Program-made: the position numbers and the translations under genes
In this document: piece by piece, positions 1-10,382 of the stretch
Layout: each line of letters opens with the position of its first letter
Position numbering within the stretch: the first letter of the stretch is position 1
Origin: Providencia sneebia DSM 19967
GTDB taxonomy: Bacteria > Pseudomonadota > Gammaproteobacteria > Enterobacterales > Enterobacteriaceae
Direction of reading: 5' to 3'
NCBI RefSeq assembly: GCF_000314895.2
Contig: NZ_CM001773.1
Location: 3,638,028-3,702,027 of the forward strand
DNA length: 64,000 bases
Notes under the pieces: generated by a model
Told to the model about the DNA's origin: nothing
Seen by the model: the letters and a program-made list of their open reading frames with translations, nothing else
Database searches by the model: none

Positions 1-472
1 TACCCGACACAATCACATTGCCTTCTTTATCTTTTAAACCTTCCAGTGTCTCTGCTATTGCCTTTGGTTGACCGGGCAAATTCAAAATTAATGCTTGGTG
101 ACGAATAGCGCCTACTTGGCGAGAAAGAATTGCAGTTGGGACAAACTGCAAACTAATTTGACGCATTTGTTCACCGAATCCTGGCATTTCACGATCAGCA
201 ATTGCCAAAGTTGCATCAGGAGTCACATCGCGACGTGCCGGTCCAGTTCCACCGGTCGTTAATACCAAATGGCAAGCGCGTTCATCCACCAGCTCACATA
301 ATGTTTGTTCTATCATGATTTGCTCATCTGGAATTAAGCGTGTTTCAATGCGAAAAGGCGTAGTTAACGTTTTTTTCAGCCACGCTTCTAAAGAGGGAAT
401 TCCTTTATCTTCATAAATTCCATTTGAAGCACGATCAGAAACTGAAACTAAACCTATGCGCAACTCATCCAT
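1..472 (-). CDS. mog: Molybdopterin adenylyltransferase Mog (3' end outside the window)
   Basis: Mog adenylylates molybdopterin before molybdenum insertion during molybdenum cofactor synthesis in the cytoplasm. Reading the minus strand from ATG at 472 gives MDELRIGLVSVSDRAS, followed by an RLIPDEQ segment and the conserved TTGGTGPARRDVTPDAT substrate-binding stretch, all closely matching E. coli MogA. About 157 codons are present and the frame is open to base 1, so roughly the last 40 residues lie outside. As in E. coli the gene lies next to talB, but an extra gene (858-2009) separates them here. An alternative ATG at 468 is in another frame. The identification is firm. Confidence 0.93.
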   Translation of the reverse strand, partial: MDELRIGLVSVSDRASNGIYEDKGIPSLEAWLKKTLTTPFRIETRLIPDEQIMIEQTLCELVDERACHLVLTTGGTGPARRDVTPDATLAIADREMPGFGEQMRQISLQFVPTAILSRQVGAIRHQALILNLPGQPKAIAETLEGLKDKEGNVIVSG

Positions 473-857
473 ATAAACCTCAATCAGTAAACAATAAAAA
501 GTATGATTTATACTAATATACCACAAACCCTAACCATCAATTTTATCATTATTATACCATGAGACTTTCGCTTTCAGGTCAAGATAACACCTTAAGATAT
601 TAGTTCATTAAATAATTTTTTTATCTTTTTCTGATGCCATATCACAACATGCATGAAAAAAGAAAAAAACATGAAAAAACATGAAAAATCAATTAACTAT
701 ATATCAAACTTTAAAGAATTAAATAATAATATACCTACCAATTTTAGATAAATAGGTTTTTAACTAGCCAATAAATTATTAAATATTTAATTTCACAATA
801 AGATAAATACAAAAATATTATTTTATCCACTTTAATGACTACAAAGGTTTATAAATA
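473..857. other. AT-rich intergenic stretch between mog and the orphan repeat gene
   Basis: This 385 bp gap is strongly A+T rich, with repeated short 'catgaaaaa' motifs around 650-690. It must carry the promoters of mog (reading left) and of the orphan gene (reading right). No conserved operator, RNA gene or other open frame was recognised. The composition suits an acquired segment. Confidence 0.5.
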
Positions 858-2009
858 ATGCCGCAGTTTACAACAATCCAAAGAGAATTAGTTTCAGCTC
901 AACCTTTAAATGATAAAAAGCACCAAAAAGTTATTTCAGAAATAGCAAAATATATCACTAGAGTATCTAATCCCAAAAAGGTTAATCAGACTAAGACAAC
1001 AAACTCCATTCCATCGCTTTTTGAACTCGCATTAGACAAAACAATTCCTAAAGTAAAATTTTTAGGTGAAGAAAAAAAAATCGCAGAACAAAATATTGAT
1101 GATTTAGTAAAACTATTTAACCAATGCTCTTTCCCCAAGAATAAACAGCAGTTATTAGCTCAAAAATTAACGTTATCACAGAACCCTGAGTTGGCAACTT
1201 ACATTGCATCAAAACGTATCAAAAACGGTGAATACCTTTCAGAATTCTCTTTGGAACATGGTATATATTTTGGCTCTAAAGAATTTAGAGCATTAGTAAC
1301 ATCAGACAGCGTAACTGATATATTAAAAATGCTACAAAATGGTACGGATTTTCAGCATGCTTTATCTGAGCACACTAAAAAGGAATCTGAGAATCTTAAA
1401 TTTGCTGCCAAATATGTTCATGACTGTCCTTATAGTGAGATTGAGAAAAGGTATCTTGAAGAAGTTACAATGTGTTTCACTAAACAATATCTGAATAAAC
1501 AGATAATTGACGGTGCTTATCCTAAAAATATCGCAAATAAATATGGAATAAAAACTGAGGAACCAGCCTATAACGAACTTCTTAATACAGCAGTTAAAGG
1601 TCATCTAGGAGCACGTGCGTATAATGGTGAAAATTGCATAACCCTTGCTAAAAAAGCAGGAATAAATAGGAATTCATCAGCTTTCAAGCAGCTCATGATG
1701 AAGTCGGTCGAGGGACAAGCAGGTGAACGTGCACTCAAAGGTAAATCTTGTGACATTATCGCTAAAGAGCATGGAATATGTGAAAACAGTGAAGCTTTCA
1801 AGCAGCTCATGATGAAAGCTATCGAAGGACCAGCAGGTAAACGTGTCGCTAATGGCGAATCCCCGAGATCTGTTGCTAAAAAATATGGAATAAAAATTGA
1901 AACGAATCACCGCAATCTGCAATTAGGATATACGTATTTTGGGGTTGAAGAAACTGCATACCAACAATTAACAAAACTCAGTCCTCGAGCACTAAAACCA
2001 AATAACTAA
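858..2009 (+). CDS. Orphan protein with C-terminal 38-residue repeats
   Basis: This 383-residue protein of unrecognised family has no signal peptide or membrane segment and is rich in Lys, Asn and Glu. Its C-terminal half (about residues 215-355) holds tandem units of about 38 residues with a core like NGExxxxIAKKYGI, then an AFKQLMMKSVEG-type helix. The units read IANKYGI, LAKKAGI, IAKEHGI and VAKKYGI; a weaker unit (FSLEHGI) lies near residue 130. Two units are nearly identical in DNA, with the 23 bp around 1680 recurring exactly 114 bp later at 1794. Each unit resembles a helix-turn-helix-like pair, which could bind DNA or protein; this is inference. Its position between mog and talB and its AT-rich flanks suggest horizontal acquisition. 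An SD-like AGGTTT precedes the ATG. Confidence 0.75.
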   Translation: MPQFTTIQRELVSAQPLNDKKHQKVISEIAKYITRVSNPKKVNQTKTTNSIPSLFELALDKTIPKVKFLGEEKKIAEQNIDDLVKLFNQCSFPKNKQQLLAQKLTLSQNPELATYIASKRIKNGEYLSEFSLEHGIYFGSKEFRALVTSDSVTDILKMLQNGTDFQHALSEHTKKESENLKFAAKYVHDCPYSEIEKRYLEEVTMCFTKQYLNKQIIDGAYPKNIANKYGIKTEEPAYNELLNTAVKGHLGARAYNGENCITLAKKAGINRNSSAFKQLMMKSVEGQAGERALKGKSCDIIAKEHGICENSEAFKQLMMKAIEGPAGKRVANGESPRSVAKKYGIKIETNHRNLQLGYTYFGVEETAYQQLTKLSPRALKPNN

Positions 2010-2164
2010 AACAAATATTCATGCCTATACGGAGCGTGCTGCAAATCAAATACAGTCACACCGTTCTAGTCTAAAAATATCCCGTAGCATTTTCTCTACG
2101 GGATATTCATACTTATCAATGCAAATACGATGAATAAAATAGGCTACTTAATAACAAGTTATGA

Positions 2165-3118
2165 CTACAGCAGGTCTGCAATCATTTTTTCCAATTTTTC
2201 TTGGTCGATTGCAAATTTACGGATACCTTCAGCGAGTTTATCAACAGCCATTGGGTCTTGGTTATGCTGCCAATAGAACTGAGATTCAGTTAATTTAGCT
2301 TCTGGCTCTTTAGTCTTACCTGCATCAACAAGTTTACGAACAACTTCACCTTGAGATTCAGACAGCTCTTTCAGCAATGCAGGAGCAATAGTCAAACGAT
2401 CACAGCCAGCGAGTTCTAAAATTTCACCGACATTACGGAAGCTTGCGCCCATCACGACAGTTTTGTAGCCATGAGATTTGTAATAATCGTAGATTTCAGT
2501 AACTGAAACCACACCTGGATCTTCTTGTGGTGCATATTCTTTCTTATCAGTATTCGCTTTATACCAGTCAAGAATACGACCAACAAATGGAGAAATCAGG
2601 AAAACACCTGCTTCAGCACAAGCACGAGCTTGAGCAAAGGAGAACAGTAATGTTAAGTTACAGTTGATACCTTCTTTTTCCAGTTTTTCCGCAGCGCGGA
2701 TGCCCTGCCAAGTTGAAGCTAGCTTGATCAAAATACGATCATTACTAATACCTGCTTCGTTATAAAGTTTGATCAGTCGGCGTGCTTTCGCAATACAAGC
2801 TTCTTCGTCGTAAGACAAACGTGCATCAACTTCAGTAGAAACACGGCCAGGAACCAATTTTAGAATTTCCAAACCGATATTAACTGCAAGTTTATCGCAA
2901 GCATCAATGATTTGTTGTTCGCGGTTGCTGCTTTGCTTACGCGCCCATTCAACAGCTTCATCAATTAATTTGCGGTATTCAGGGATCTGAGCAGCATTTA
3001 GAATTAAAGAAGGGTTGGTTGTCGCGTCTTGTGGTTTGTAAAGCTTCATCGCTGCGATGTCACCAGTATCGGCAACAACGGTGGTCAGACTACGTAAGGA
3101 AGTTAATTTATCGGTCAT
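2165..3118 (-). CDS. talB: Transaldolase B
   Basis: Transaldolase moves a dihydroxyacetone unit between sedoheptulose-7-phosphate and glyceraldehyde-3-phosphate in the non-oxidative pentose phosphate pathway. The 317-residue product begins [20 protein letters not shown] and has the usual length. The Schiff-base lysine is K132 in the ILIKLAST motif, and the DATTNPSL and NCNLTLLFS segments of the (beta/alpha)8 barrel are intact. A longer frame extends upstream to 3163, but ATG 3118 matches the family N-terminus and follows a purine-rich GAGATTAAAGA sequence. It is transcribed toward the orphan gene. Confidence 0.97.
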   Translation of the reverse strand: MTDKLTSLRSLTTVVADTGDIAAMKLYKPQDATTNPSLILNAAQIPEYRKLIDEAVEWARKQSSNREQQIIDACDKLAVNIGLEILKLVPGRVSTEVDARLSYDEEACIAKARRLIKLYNEAGISNDRILIKLASTWQGIRAAEKLEKEGINCNLTLLFSFAQARACAEAGVFLISPFVGRILDWYKANTDKKEYAPQEDPGVVSVTEIYDYYKSHGYKTVVMGASFRNVGEILELAGCDRLTIAPALLKELSESQGEVVRKLVDAGKTKEPEAKLTESQFYWQHNQDPMAVDKLAEGIRKFAIDQEKLEKMIADLL

Positions 3119-3401
3119 TTCTTTAATCTCGTTGTTATAAAGGAATTGAGGCAAACGCCGCACCGTGTAATGATAATATCATGCATCCCAGTTGCTGCAA
3201 GTAGCTATATTCATTCAAACATAATCAATTGATATAAAGCATTTTTTCATTTTTAATTAAAAACTGAACCCTTTTAGCTTCAAAATACCATAATCACATT
3301 GCGGCAAAATAAAGAAATTGTTTTTTCTTATTGCATCAATTCGCTATTTCATCGCAATTTTTGCTAAAGTGTTATGAGTCATTTTTTATAGAGGTTCTGT
3401 C

Positions 3402-4178
3402 ATGCTTATCACTATATCACCTGCTAAAACACTCGATTATGAAAGTCCACTAGCGACACAAACATTCACGCAACCCGCATTACTCAATGAATCTCAACAA
3501 CTTATTAATGTTTGCCGTAAACTTACCCCTGCCGATATCGCAAGTTTAATGAAAATCAGTGATAAACTCGCAGGATTAAATGCCGCTCGCTTTGGTGAAT
3601 GGCAGCCTAATTTCACACTCGACAATGCTCGACAAGCTATTTTGGCCTTTAAAGGTGATGTGTATACCGGCATGCAAGCTGAAACATTTTCTGAGCAAGA
3701 CTTTGCATTTGCACAGCAACATCTGCGTATTCTTTCTGGGCTTTATGGCCTATTACGCCCGCTTGATTTAATGCAACCTTATCGCCTTGAAATGGGGACT
3801 CGTTTAAAAAATCCAAAAGGCAAAGATCTCTATGAGTTTTGGGGAAATATCATTACAGACCAACTCAATAGTGCACTCGCCGCTCAAGGTGACTCTATTC
3901 TTATTAATCTTGCTTCCGATGAATATTTTAAATCCGTCAATACATCAAAATTAGATGGTGAGATAATTAAACCTGTTTTCCTTGATGAGAAAAATGGCAA
4001 ATATAAAGTTATTAGTTTCTATGCTAAAAAAGCGCGCGGTCTAATGAGCCGTTTTATTATCCAAAATAAATTAACAAAAACAGATCAATTAGCTGACTTT
4101 AATCTTGAAGGGTATCAGTTTGATGAGCGCCAATCTAAAGCTAATGAACTCATCTTTACTCGCCCAGAACAGCATTAA
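3402..4178 (+). CDS. yaaA: Peroxide stress protein YaaA (DUF328)
   Basis: YaaA is a cytoplasmic DNA-binding protein that limits free iron and oxidative DNA damage during peroxide stress; in E. coli it belongs to the OxyR regulon. The 258-residue product starts [16 protein letters not shown] and carries [29 protein letters not shown] family segments and a C-terminal [10 protein letters not shown] motif. ATG 3402 has a GAGG Shine-Dalgarno sequence 7 bases upstream. It diverges from talB, as the talB-yaaA neighbourhood in enterics predicts. No OxyR site was recognised. Confidence 0.96.
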   Translation: MLITISPAKTLDYESPLATQTFTQPALLNESQQLINVCRKLTPADIASLMKISDKLAGLNAARFGEWQPNFTLDNARQAILAFKGDVYTGMQAETFSEQDFAFAQQHLRILSGLYGLLRPLDLMQPYRLEMGTRLKNPKGKDLYEFWGNIITDQLNSALAAQGDSILINLASDEYFKSVNTSKLDGEIIKPVFLDEKNGKYKVISFYAKKARGLMSRFIIQNKLTKTDQLADFNLEGYQFDERQSKANELIFTRPEQH

Positions 4179-4192
4179 TAATCTTATTTATA

Positions 4193-4235
4193 TTGATTAG
4201 ATGGATGAAAATATTAAATTAATCCATCTAATCAA
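4193..4235. terminator. Stem-loop with perfect 14-bp arms after yaaA
   Basis: TTGATTAGATGGAT at 4193-4206 pairs perfectly with ATCCATCTAATCAA at 4222-4235 around a 15-base A+T-rich loop. It lies 15 bp after the yaaA stop codon. The following bases are not a clean T run, so it may be a weak terminator or a 3' stabilising stem. Confidence 0.5.
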
Positions 4236-4387
4236 AATGTTAAATCATATTGATTATTTTTCATTCCCTATCACATATCTGCAAAAAAATGTTTACCTTC
4301 CACAAAAATTAGCATTGTTTCCTCAGAGCGACTTTTATATTTATGCCAATATCATTTAGGTTTTCTGCCAATAATTGGAGGTGAAGT

Positions 4388-5383
4388 ATGCCTTACGTCG
4401 CAAATACGCAGCGTTATGCAAATATGGAATACCGACTTTGTGGTCGTAGTGGATTAAGACTCCCTCTGATCTCTTTAGGTCTTTGGCACAATTTTGGGGA
4501 CAATAGTCGACAAGATAATTGCCAAGCAATGCTACGACATGCATTTGATCATGGGATCACGCATTTTGACCTTGCGAATAATTATGGTCCACCACCGGGC
4601 AGCGCAGAAAGCCAATTTGGTCGAATACTTCAACAGGACTTTTTGCCTTATCGGGATGAGATGATCATATCCACTAAGGCGGGTTTTACAATGTGGGATG
4701 GCCCATACGGCGATTGGGGAAGTAAAAAATATTTAGTCGCCAGTCTCAACCAAAGCCTAAAAAGGTTGAATCTTGATTATGTTGATATTTTTTATCATCA
4801 TCGCCCTGATCCAAATACGCCGCTTGAAGAAACAATGGGCGCACTTGATTTAATTGTTCGCCAAGGTAAAGCATTATATGTTGGTATTTCCAACTACCCT
4901 GCTGATCTTGCCAAAGATGCCATTGATATTCTAAAACAGCTTGGAACACCTTGTTTGATACATCAGCCGCGTTACTCAATGCTCGTGAGAGATCCGGAAA
5001 CAGAGTTATTCGATGTGCTTGATGATGAAGGTGTTGGTGTCATTGCTTATTCACCACTGGCAGGCGGAATACTGACTGACCGTTATCTTCAAGGTATTCC
5101 TGCGGATTCAAGAGCGGCCGGAAATCCTTCACTACCGCCAGAAAGACTCACTTCTGCGGTGATGGCAAAAGTGAAAAAACTTAATGATTTAGCCTCTAGC
5201 CGAGGACAAAAACTAAGTCAAATGGCATTATCATGGCTATTACGCCATGATAGAGTCACCTCTTTATTGATTGGTGCAAGTCGGATCAGCCAAATTGATG
5301 ATGCATTAGGTATTATCAATAACCGCCATTTCTCACAAGCTGAATTAAAAGTTATTGAGTTAATTTTGGAAGGCGATATTTAA
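4388..5383 (+). CDS. gpr: Aldo/keto reductase, L-glyceraldehyde 3-phosphate reductase type
   Basis: The 331-residue product aligns throughout with E. coli YghZ/Gpr, an NADPH-dependent aldo/keto reductase that reduces L-glyceraldehyde 3-phosphate and methylglyoxal-like aldehydes. The AKR tetrad is visible: D61 and Y66 in FDLANNYGPPPGS, K97 in STKAG and H138 in FYHHRP. The C-terminal cofactor segment LIGASRISQ is also present. ATG 4388 has a GGAGG-type ribosome site (ttggaggtgaagt). In E. coli the gene is elsewhere, so its place between yaaA and thrC is lineage-specific. It stands alone and converges on thrC. Confidence 0.9.
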   Translation: MPYVANTQRYANMEYRLCGRSGLRLPLISLGLWHNFGDNSRQDNCQAMLRHAFDHGITHFDLANNYGPPPGSAESQFGRILQQDFLPYRDEMIISTKAGFTMWDGPYGDWGSKKYLVASLNQSLKRLNLDYVDIFYHHRPDPNTPLEETMGALDLIVRQGKALYVGISNYPADLAKDAIDILKQLGTPCLIHQPRYSMLVRDPETELFDVLDDEGVGVIAYSPLAGGILTDRYLQGIPADSRAAGNPSLPPERLTSAVMAKVKKLNDLASSRGQKLSQMALSWLLRHDRVTSLLIGASRISQIDDALGIINNRHFSQAELKVIELILEGDI

Positions 5384-5399
5384 TCGATTATTTCTCCAC

Positions 5400-5429
5400 A
5401 TAAAAAAACGGAAGCGTAATGCTTCCGTT
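5400..5429 (-). terminator. Rho-independent terminator for minus-strand transcripts (thrC side)
   Basis: AACGGAAGC (5407-5415) and GCTTCCGTT (5421-5429) form a 9-bp stem with a GTAAT loop. Read on the minus strand, seven T residues follow the stem, so it should stop transcripts coming from thrC. It lies only about 20 bp past the gpr stop codon, while the thrC stop codon is about 180 bp away. Confidence 0.7.
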
Positions 5430-5440
5430 CAGACTGCTGA

Positions 5441-5560
5441 CAAACATATTATGTTTGGCGGCAAGTCATATAGGTTTTGAAAATAAGCAAGGAAAATCAA
5501 TACATTGATTTTCGACTGATAACACAAAGCGGGAAAAACCACGCTTTTATCCCGCTTTGT
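5441..5560. repeat. Three further hairpins between the two terminators
   Basis: Three perfect inverted repeats lie in a row: CAAACAT/ATGTTTG (5441-5447, 5451-5457), GAAAATCAA/TTGATTTTC (5492-5500, 5505-5513) and ACAAAGCGGGA/TCCCGCTTTGT (5524-5534, 5550-5560). With the flanking terminator stems they make five hairpins in under 200 bp. No function is recognised. Confidence 0.6.
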
Positions 5561-5570
5561 CAACAACCTC

Positions 5571-5598
5571 AACGGAAGCGTAATGCTTCCGTTTTTTG
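5571..5598 (+). terminator. Rho-independent terminator for plus-strand transcripts (gpr side)
   Basis: This is an exact second copy of the AACGGAAGC-GTAAT-GCTTCCGTT stem-loop (5571-5593), followed by six T on the plus strand. It should stop gpr transcripts just before the end of thrC. The two copies are direct repeats that acquire T tracts on opposite sides. Confidence 0.7.
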
Positions 5599-5610
5599 TT
5601 ACTTAAACAT

Positions 5611-6903
5611 TTATTTAACGGTACGTTCCATTAAAAATGTTCTCAATTGGGCAAAATCTGCTGGCAAGAAATGTGACAACAATGGTAAATCAGCTCTTTC
5701 TGCTAACTCAGCTGGTAAAGGTAATTGTTTACCTAAAATAGCTTCCACACTCTCTTTGAATTTCGCAGGATGTGCTGTACCTAAAAATAAGCCATACTCG
5801 CCATCTTGTAGTTGATCACGCAAAATACGATAAGCAACCGCAGCATGTGGCTCAGATACGTAACCTTTTTTATCAAGCTCTTTTACCGTTTCCTTCGTTA
5901 CGTCATCATTAACAACACCATGACCAAGCTCACTTAATGACCAACCTTTACGACGGAAGAGTTCTTCAATTCTCGGCCAGTTGTTCGGCTGACTAACATC
6001 CATCGCATTCGACAAGGTCGCCACTGTTTGATGAGGTTTCCACTCACCTTCTTCAAGGAAACGAGGAACAGTATCATTTACGTTGGTTGCTGCAATAAAA
6101 CGCTTAACAGGCAAGCCCATTGCTTTTGCAAGCAATCCCGCCGTTAAATCACCAAAGTTACCGCTAGGAACAGAGATGACCAATTGATCGCGTTTTTCAG
6201 CTGGAATTTGCGCTACCGCTTCAAAGTAATAACAAATTTGTGCTAATAAACGGCTAATATTGATGGAGTTTGCAGAGTTTAAATGTAATGCTTTTTTTAG
6301 CTCTTCATCATCAAACGCTTGTTTTACAAGAGATTGACAAGCATCAAAATCATCTTTAATTGCTACTGTATGAATATTCTCACCTAAAGTGCAGAATAAT
6401 TTTTCTTGTAGCGGGCTAATTTTGCCTTCTGGGTAAAGAATAACAACTTGTACGTTATTTAAACGGTAAAAAGCATGAGCAACTGCTGCGCCAGTATCAC
6501 CGGATGTTGCAGTCAAAATAGTCACTGGCTGTTCACCTGCAACTTGTGCCAATGCTTGCGCCATAAAGCGCCCACCAAAATCTTTAAATGCCAATGTTGG
6601 CCCATGATATAGTTCTAGTGTTGCAACATCTGCTTCAACGGGTGTTACTGGTGCTGGGAAGGCAAATGCCGCTTTGACTCTCGCGGCCAATTCAGCTTCA
6701 GGGATCTCATCGCCGATAAATGCCGTTAAAATACGGCTACTACGCGTTACAAAATCCAGCTTCAATAACTCATCAATTTCTGCCTGACTGAATTCGGGTA
6801 GATCTTGAGGAAAGAACAGCCCTTGTTGCTTACCTAATCCCTGTTTAACAGCTTGAGAAAAACTCACTTGCTCGCTATTGTCTTTTAAATTATATAATTT
6901 CAT
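5611..6903 (-). CDS. thrC: Threonine synthase
   Basis: ThrC converts O-phospho-L-homoserine to threonine with pyridoxal phosphate, the last step of threonine synthesis. The 430-residue protein begins MKLYNLKDNSEQVSFSQAV. The PLP lysine is K107 in LAFKDFGGRF, and TATSGDTGAAVAHAF and VPSGNFGD bind the cofactor phosphate. Length and start match the enteric family. It is the last gene of thrLABC, with only 3 bp between the thrB stop and its ATG, so translation is probably coupled. Confidence 0.97.
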   Translation of the reverse strand: MKLYNLKDNSEQVSFSQAVKQGLGKQQGLFFPQDLPEFSQAEIDELLKLDFVTRSSRILTAFIGDEIPEAELAARVKAAFAFPAPVTPVEADVATLELYHGPTLAFKDFGGRFMAQALAQVAGEQPVTILTATSGDTGAAVAHAFYRLNNVQVVILYPEGKISPLQEKLFCTLGENIHTVAIKDDFDACQSLVKQAFDDEELKKALHLNSANSINISRLLAQICYYFEAVAQIPAEKRDQLVISVPSGNFGDLTAGLLAKAMGLPVKRFIAATNVNDTVPRFLEEGEWKPHQTVATLSNAMDVSQPNNWPRIEELFRRKGWSLSELGHGVVNDDVTKETVKELDKKGYVSEPHAAVAYRILRDQLQDGEYGLFLGTAHPAKFKESVEAILGKQLPLPAELAERADLPLLSHFLPADFAQLRTFLMERTVK

Positions 6904-6906
6904 TCT

Positions 6907-7836
6907 TTACCCTATTGTCCTTGCCCCTGCGAGATCCAAACGGCAGATATGCACAAAGCCTTCATCATTCTGAATATAATGTTGTTGTAAGTAATCAGCC
7001 ATTTTCTCTGCAATCTGTTTATCGTCACAAATGGCGAATAATGTAGGTCCTGAACCTGAAATACCACAAGCAAGCGCACCAATTTCATTCGCATTTTTTC
7101 TCGCTTGTGCAAAGCCTGGTAGCAGCTGCGTGCGATAAGGTTCAGCCACAACATCTTGGATCATTTTTACTGCCAAATCAGGCTGTCCGGTATGACATGC
7201 ATGAATAAATCCAGCAAGATAGCGCCCATGACTGACAATATCACGACGTGGATAGCTATCAGGTAAAATAGCTCTCGCTTCTGCGGTTGATACTTTGATC
7301 CCCGGATACGCCATTACCCAATACCAATTATCAAACGCTGGAACTTGCTGAGAAATAATGCCATTCTGCTCAATAATGAGCTGTAATCCCCCCAAATAAC
7401 AAGGAGCCACATTATCATAATGCACACTACCCGAAATGCGGCCTTCAAGTTCACCCATCATACCCAGCAAGGTATTTTCATCGAAAGGTTTACTCGCAAA
7501 TTCATTTAATGCCACTAATGCTGCGACAACAGAACATGCACTTGACCCTAATCCTGAGCCAATCGGCATATTTTTTTCAAGTACCATTGCCACATTTAAT
7601 GGTTTACCTAATCTCTCACAAAAGAGTTCCCAGCATTGGTAAACAATATTTTGCTCAGGCTTTTTCGGTAATTTGGAAACAAAACGCCCTTGATTTGTCA
7701 ACGAAAAGCTATCAGCTGCTTCAACTGTGACACAATCACCTAATAGTGTTCCATCTACTGGCGATACTGCTGCCCCTAACACATCAAACCCGACACTAAC
7801 ATTACCTATTGAAGCGGGCGCATAAACTTTAATCAC
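6907..7836 (-). CDS. thrB: Homoserine kinase
   Basis: ThrB phosphorylates homoserine to O-phosphohomoserine using ATP. The 309-residue protein has the GHMP-kinase layout: an N-terminal [18 protein letters not shown] segment, the ATP loop [11 protein letters not shown] at residues 91-101, and the C-terminal [12 protein letters not shown] motif. The gene lies 3 bp from both thrA and thrC, in a compact operon, and shares their attenuation control. Confidence 0.97.
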   Translation of the reverse strand: MIKVYAPASIGNVSVGFDVLGAAVSPVDGTLLGDCVTVEAADSFSLTNQGRFVSKLPKKPEQNIVYQCWELFCERLGKPLNVAMVLEKNMPIGSGLGSSACSVVAALVALNEFASKPFDENTLLGMMGELEGRISGSVHYDNVAPCYLGGLQLIIEQNGIISQQVPAFDNWYWVMAYPGIKVSTAEARAILPDSYPRRDIVSHGRYLAGFIHACHTGQPDLAVKMIQDVVAEPYRTQLLPGFAQARKNANEIGALACGISGSGPTLFAICDDKQIAEKMADYLQQHYIQNDEGFVHICRLDLAGARTIG

Positions 7837-7839
7837 TTA

Positions 7840-10299
7840 TTAAACTCCCAATTTCCATGAAAGGGTACGCAACATGTCAGCAAAAACACCTGCGGCAGTC
7901 ACATCATTACCCGCACCATAACCTCGAAGGACTAAAGGAATTGGTTGATAATAACGGGTATAGAAAGCGAGCGCATTTTCACCATTTTTAACTTTAAATA
8001 GCGGATCATTGCCATCAACTGCAATGATTTTTACTTGGCAGCGACCCTCTTCTATCAAACCAACATAGCGTAATACTTTTTCTTCCGCTTCAGCGGCTTT
8101 CTTGCGCAGCGCAAACTGTTGGTCAAGTTCAGGTAAACGAGCCATAAATTCAGCCACATTACCACTGCTATCAAATTCAGCCGGTAACACAGACTCAATC
8201 TCAATATCATCCAACTCTAATTGGTAACCTGCTTCACGAGCAAGGATCAGAAGTTTGCGTGCAACATCCATTCCTGACAGATCATCTCGTGGATCAGGTT
8301 CAGTGAAGCCTTTTTCTTTTGCAAGTGCAGTAGCTTCAGACAATGACATTCCTTCATCAAGCTTACCAAAAATAAAGGATAAAGAACCGGATAAAATTCC
8401 ACTAAAGTGAACGAGTTCATCTCCAGCGTTTAATAGATTTTGTAAATTTTCGATAACCGGTAAGCCTGCCCCCACGTTTGTATCATATAAGAATTTACGT
8501 TTTGAAACTTCGCAAGCCGAACGTAACTGATGGTAATAATCCATTGATAATGTATTGGCTTTTTTATTCGGTGTCACAACGTTAAAGCCATCTTTTAGGA
8601 AGCTAACATACTGCTCAGCAATTTCTTGGTTAGATGTACAATCAATAATGACAGGGTTAAGGAAATGATATTCACGTTCTAAACGAATAAGACGACTTAA
8701 ACTAAATGGTTCAGTGGCTTGTGCCAGCTCTTCTTTCCAATTATCAAGTGAAATTCCCTGCATATTTGTCAGCATGGCTTTAGAATTAGCAATACCACAA
8801 ACACGTAAATCAATATGTTTTTGCTTCAACCATTGTTGCTGGCGATGAATTTGCTCTATCAATGCATTACCCACACCGCCCACACCAATAATAAACGCCT
8901 CAATAACTTGTTCTGCATTAAATAGCATTTGATGGCATAAACGTACCGCGGTTGTTGCTGCATCATTGGCAATAACGGCAGAAATTGAGCGCTCAGATGA
9001 ACCTTGAGCAATCGCAACAATATTGATGTTACCGCGAGTCAGTGCGGAGAAGAAACGTGCTGAAATGCCTTTTAGTGTACGCATCCCATCACCCACAACA
9101 GAAATGATGGATAACTGTTCCATCACATCTAATGGCTCAAGCACACCATCTTTCAGCTCTAAGTAAAATTCTTCAACTAATGCTGCACGTGCGCGGGCTA
9201 ATTCATTTTGCGGAACACAGAAGCTAATGCTGTATTCAGAAGAGGATTGCGTAATTAAGACAACAGAGATCCCTTTACGTGACATCACTGAAAAAATCCG
9301 TGCTGCCATGCCCACCATTCCTTTCATGCCAGGACCAGAAACGTTGATCATCGCCATATTGTTCAGGTTGGTGATCCCTTTAACTGGCGTGCTATTATCT
9401 GTCTGTCCATCGCCAATCAATGTGCCAGGAGCACTTGGATTCGTCGTATTTTTAATTAAGCATGGGATTTTAAATTGAGCAATTGGTGCAATAGTACGTG
9501 GGTGAAGAACTTTAGCACCAAAATAAGATAACTCCATCGCTTCTTGGTAAGACATCCCTTTAAGAAGTCGAGCATCAGGAACTAGGCGCGGGTCACAAGT
9601 ATATACGCCATCAACATCAGTCCAAATCTCACAACAATCTGCACGTAAACATGCAGCAAGTACAGCGGCAGAATAGTCAGAACCATTGCGCCCTAAAACA
9701 ACCAATTCCCCCTTCTCATTCCCTGCGGTAAAACCGGCCATAAGAATAAAGTGATCTTTTGGGATATTTAGCGCTGAAATACGTTTTGTGGATTCATTGA
9801 TATCAACAGTTGATTCAAGGTAATGACCTACCGCTAATAAGCTTTCAACTGGATTAATAACAGTGACTTTGTGTCCGCGTGCAGTTAACACTGATTCCAT
9901 GATAGCAATTGAGAGCTTTTCACCACGGCAAATAATGGCAGCATTGATGCTATCAGGGCATTGTCCGAGAAGAGTAATACCATGCAGTACTTGTTTAATT
10001 TGCGCGAATTCTTGTTCTGTTAATTTTTTCAGTCTTTCATAATCAAAACCAGGCTGCTTCTCTTTCAATCCTTTGAGTAAAGATGAAAAAATCATTTCAG
10101 CATCATTCACATGCGTGATGACATCCTGACCCGCAGCCGTTTTTTCAATCATTGCAACTAGATGGTTTGTTATCTTAGCGGGTGCTGATAACACCAACGC
10201 CACCTGCCCATCAGCCAATTTGCTTTCAGCGATGTCTGCAACATTCAGTACTCGTTCGTCATTTGCAACCGAAGTACCGCCAAATTTAAGCACACGCAT
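7840..10299 (-). CDS. thrA: Bifunctional aspartokinase I / homoserine dehydrogenase I
   Basis: The 819-residue ThrA catalyses the first and third steps from aspartate to threonine and is usually feedback-inhibited by threonine. The kinase domain opens with [13 protein letters not shown], with two ACT regulatory segments near residues 315-455. The homoserine dehydrogenase domain begins at about 465 with the nucleotide-binding GVGGVGN motif and includes the conserved [20 protein letters not shown] stretch. The frame extends to 10338 but runs into the attenuator; ATG 10299 matches the family N-terminus and follows AGGAGAGAAATACC. It is the first structural gene of the operon. Confidence 0.97.
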   Translation of the reverse strand: MRVLKFGGTSVANDERVLNVADIAESKLADGQVALVLSAPAKITNHLVAMIEKTAAGQDVITHVNDAEMIFSSLLKGLKEKQPGFDYERLKKLTEQEFAQIKQVLHGITLLGQCPDSINAAIICRGEKLSIAIMESVLTARGHKVTVINPVESLLAVGHYLESTVDINESTKRISALNIPKDHFILMAGFTAGNEKGELVVLGRNGSDYSAAVLAACLRADCCEIWTDVDGVYTCDPRLVPDARLLKGMSYQEAMELSYFGAKVLHPRTIAPIAQFKIPCLIKNTTNPSAPGTLIGDGQTDNSTPVKGITNLNNMAMINVSGPGMKGMVGMAARIFSVMSRKGISVVLITQSSSEYSISFCVPQNELARARAALVEEFYLELKDGVLEPLDVMEQLSIISVVGDGMRTLKGISARFFSALTRGNINIVAIAQGSSERSISAVIANDAATTAVRLCHQMLFNAEQVIEAFIIGVGGVGNALIEQIHRQQQWLKQKHIDLRVCGIANSKAMLTNMQGISLDNWKEELAQATEPFSLSRLIRLEREYHFLNPVIIDCTSNQEIAEQYVSFLKDGFNVVTPNKKANTLSMDYYHQLRSACEVSKRKFLYDTNVGAGLPVIENLQNLLNAGDELVHFSGILSGSLSFIFGKLDEGMSLSEATALAKEKGFTEPDPRDDLSGMDVARKLLILAREAGYQLELDDIEIESVLPAEFDSSGNVAEFMARLPELDQQFALRKKAAEAEEKVLRYVGLIEEGRCQVKIIAVDGNDPLFKVKNGENALAFYTRYYQPIPLVLRGYGAGNDVTAAGVFADMLRTLSWKLGV

Positions 10300-10324
10300 G
10301 GTATTTCTCTCCTGATTTAGCGCC

Positions 10325-10362
10325 AAAAAAAAGCCCACATCTTTTAGGATGCGGGCTTTTTC
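10325..10362 (-). terminator. thr operon attenuator
   Basis: Read on the minus strand, GCCCGCATC and GATGTGGGC form a G+C-rich stem (one G-U pair) followed by eight T. It lies between the thrL stop codon and thrA. Ribosome stalling at the Thr and Ile codons of thrL should favour an alternative fold that frees thrA expression. Confidence 0.9.
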
Positions 10363-10382
10363 GTTTTGATTTTTTGGATGCG

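Noticed and set aside
1362..1922. Several minus-strand frames opposite the orphan repeat gene
   Set aside because: They mirror the repeats of the plus-strand gene and have no start signals; the plus-strand frame is longer and has a ribosome site.
5477..5815. Plus-strand open frame of 112 codons over the hairpin array and the thrC end
   Set aside because: It overlaps thrC antisense and crosses the terminators; its composition reflects the reverse of thrC.
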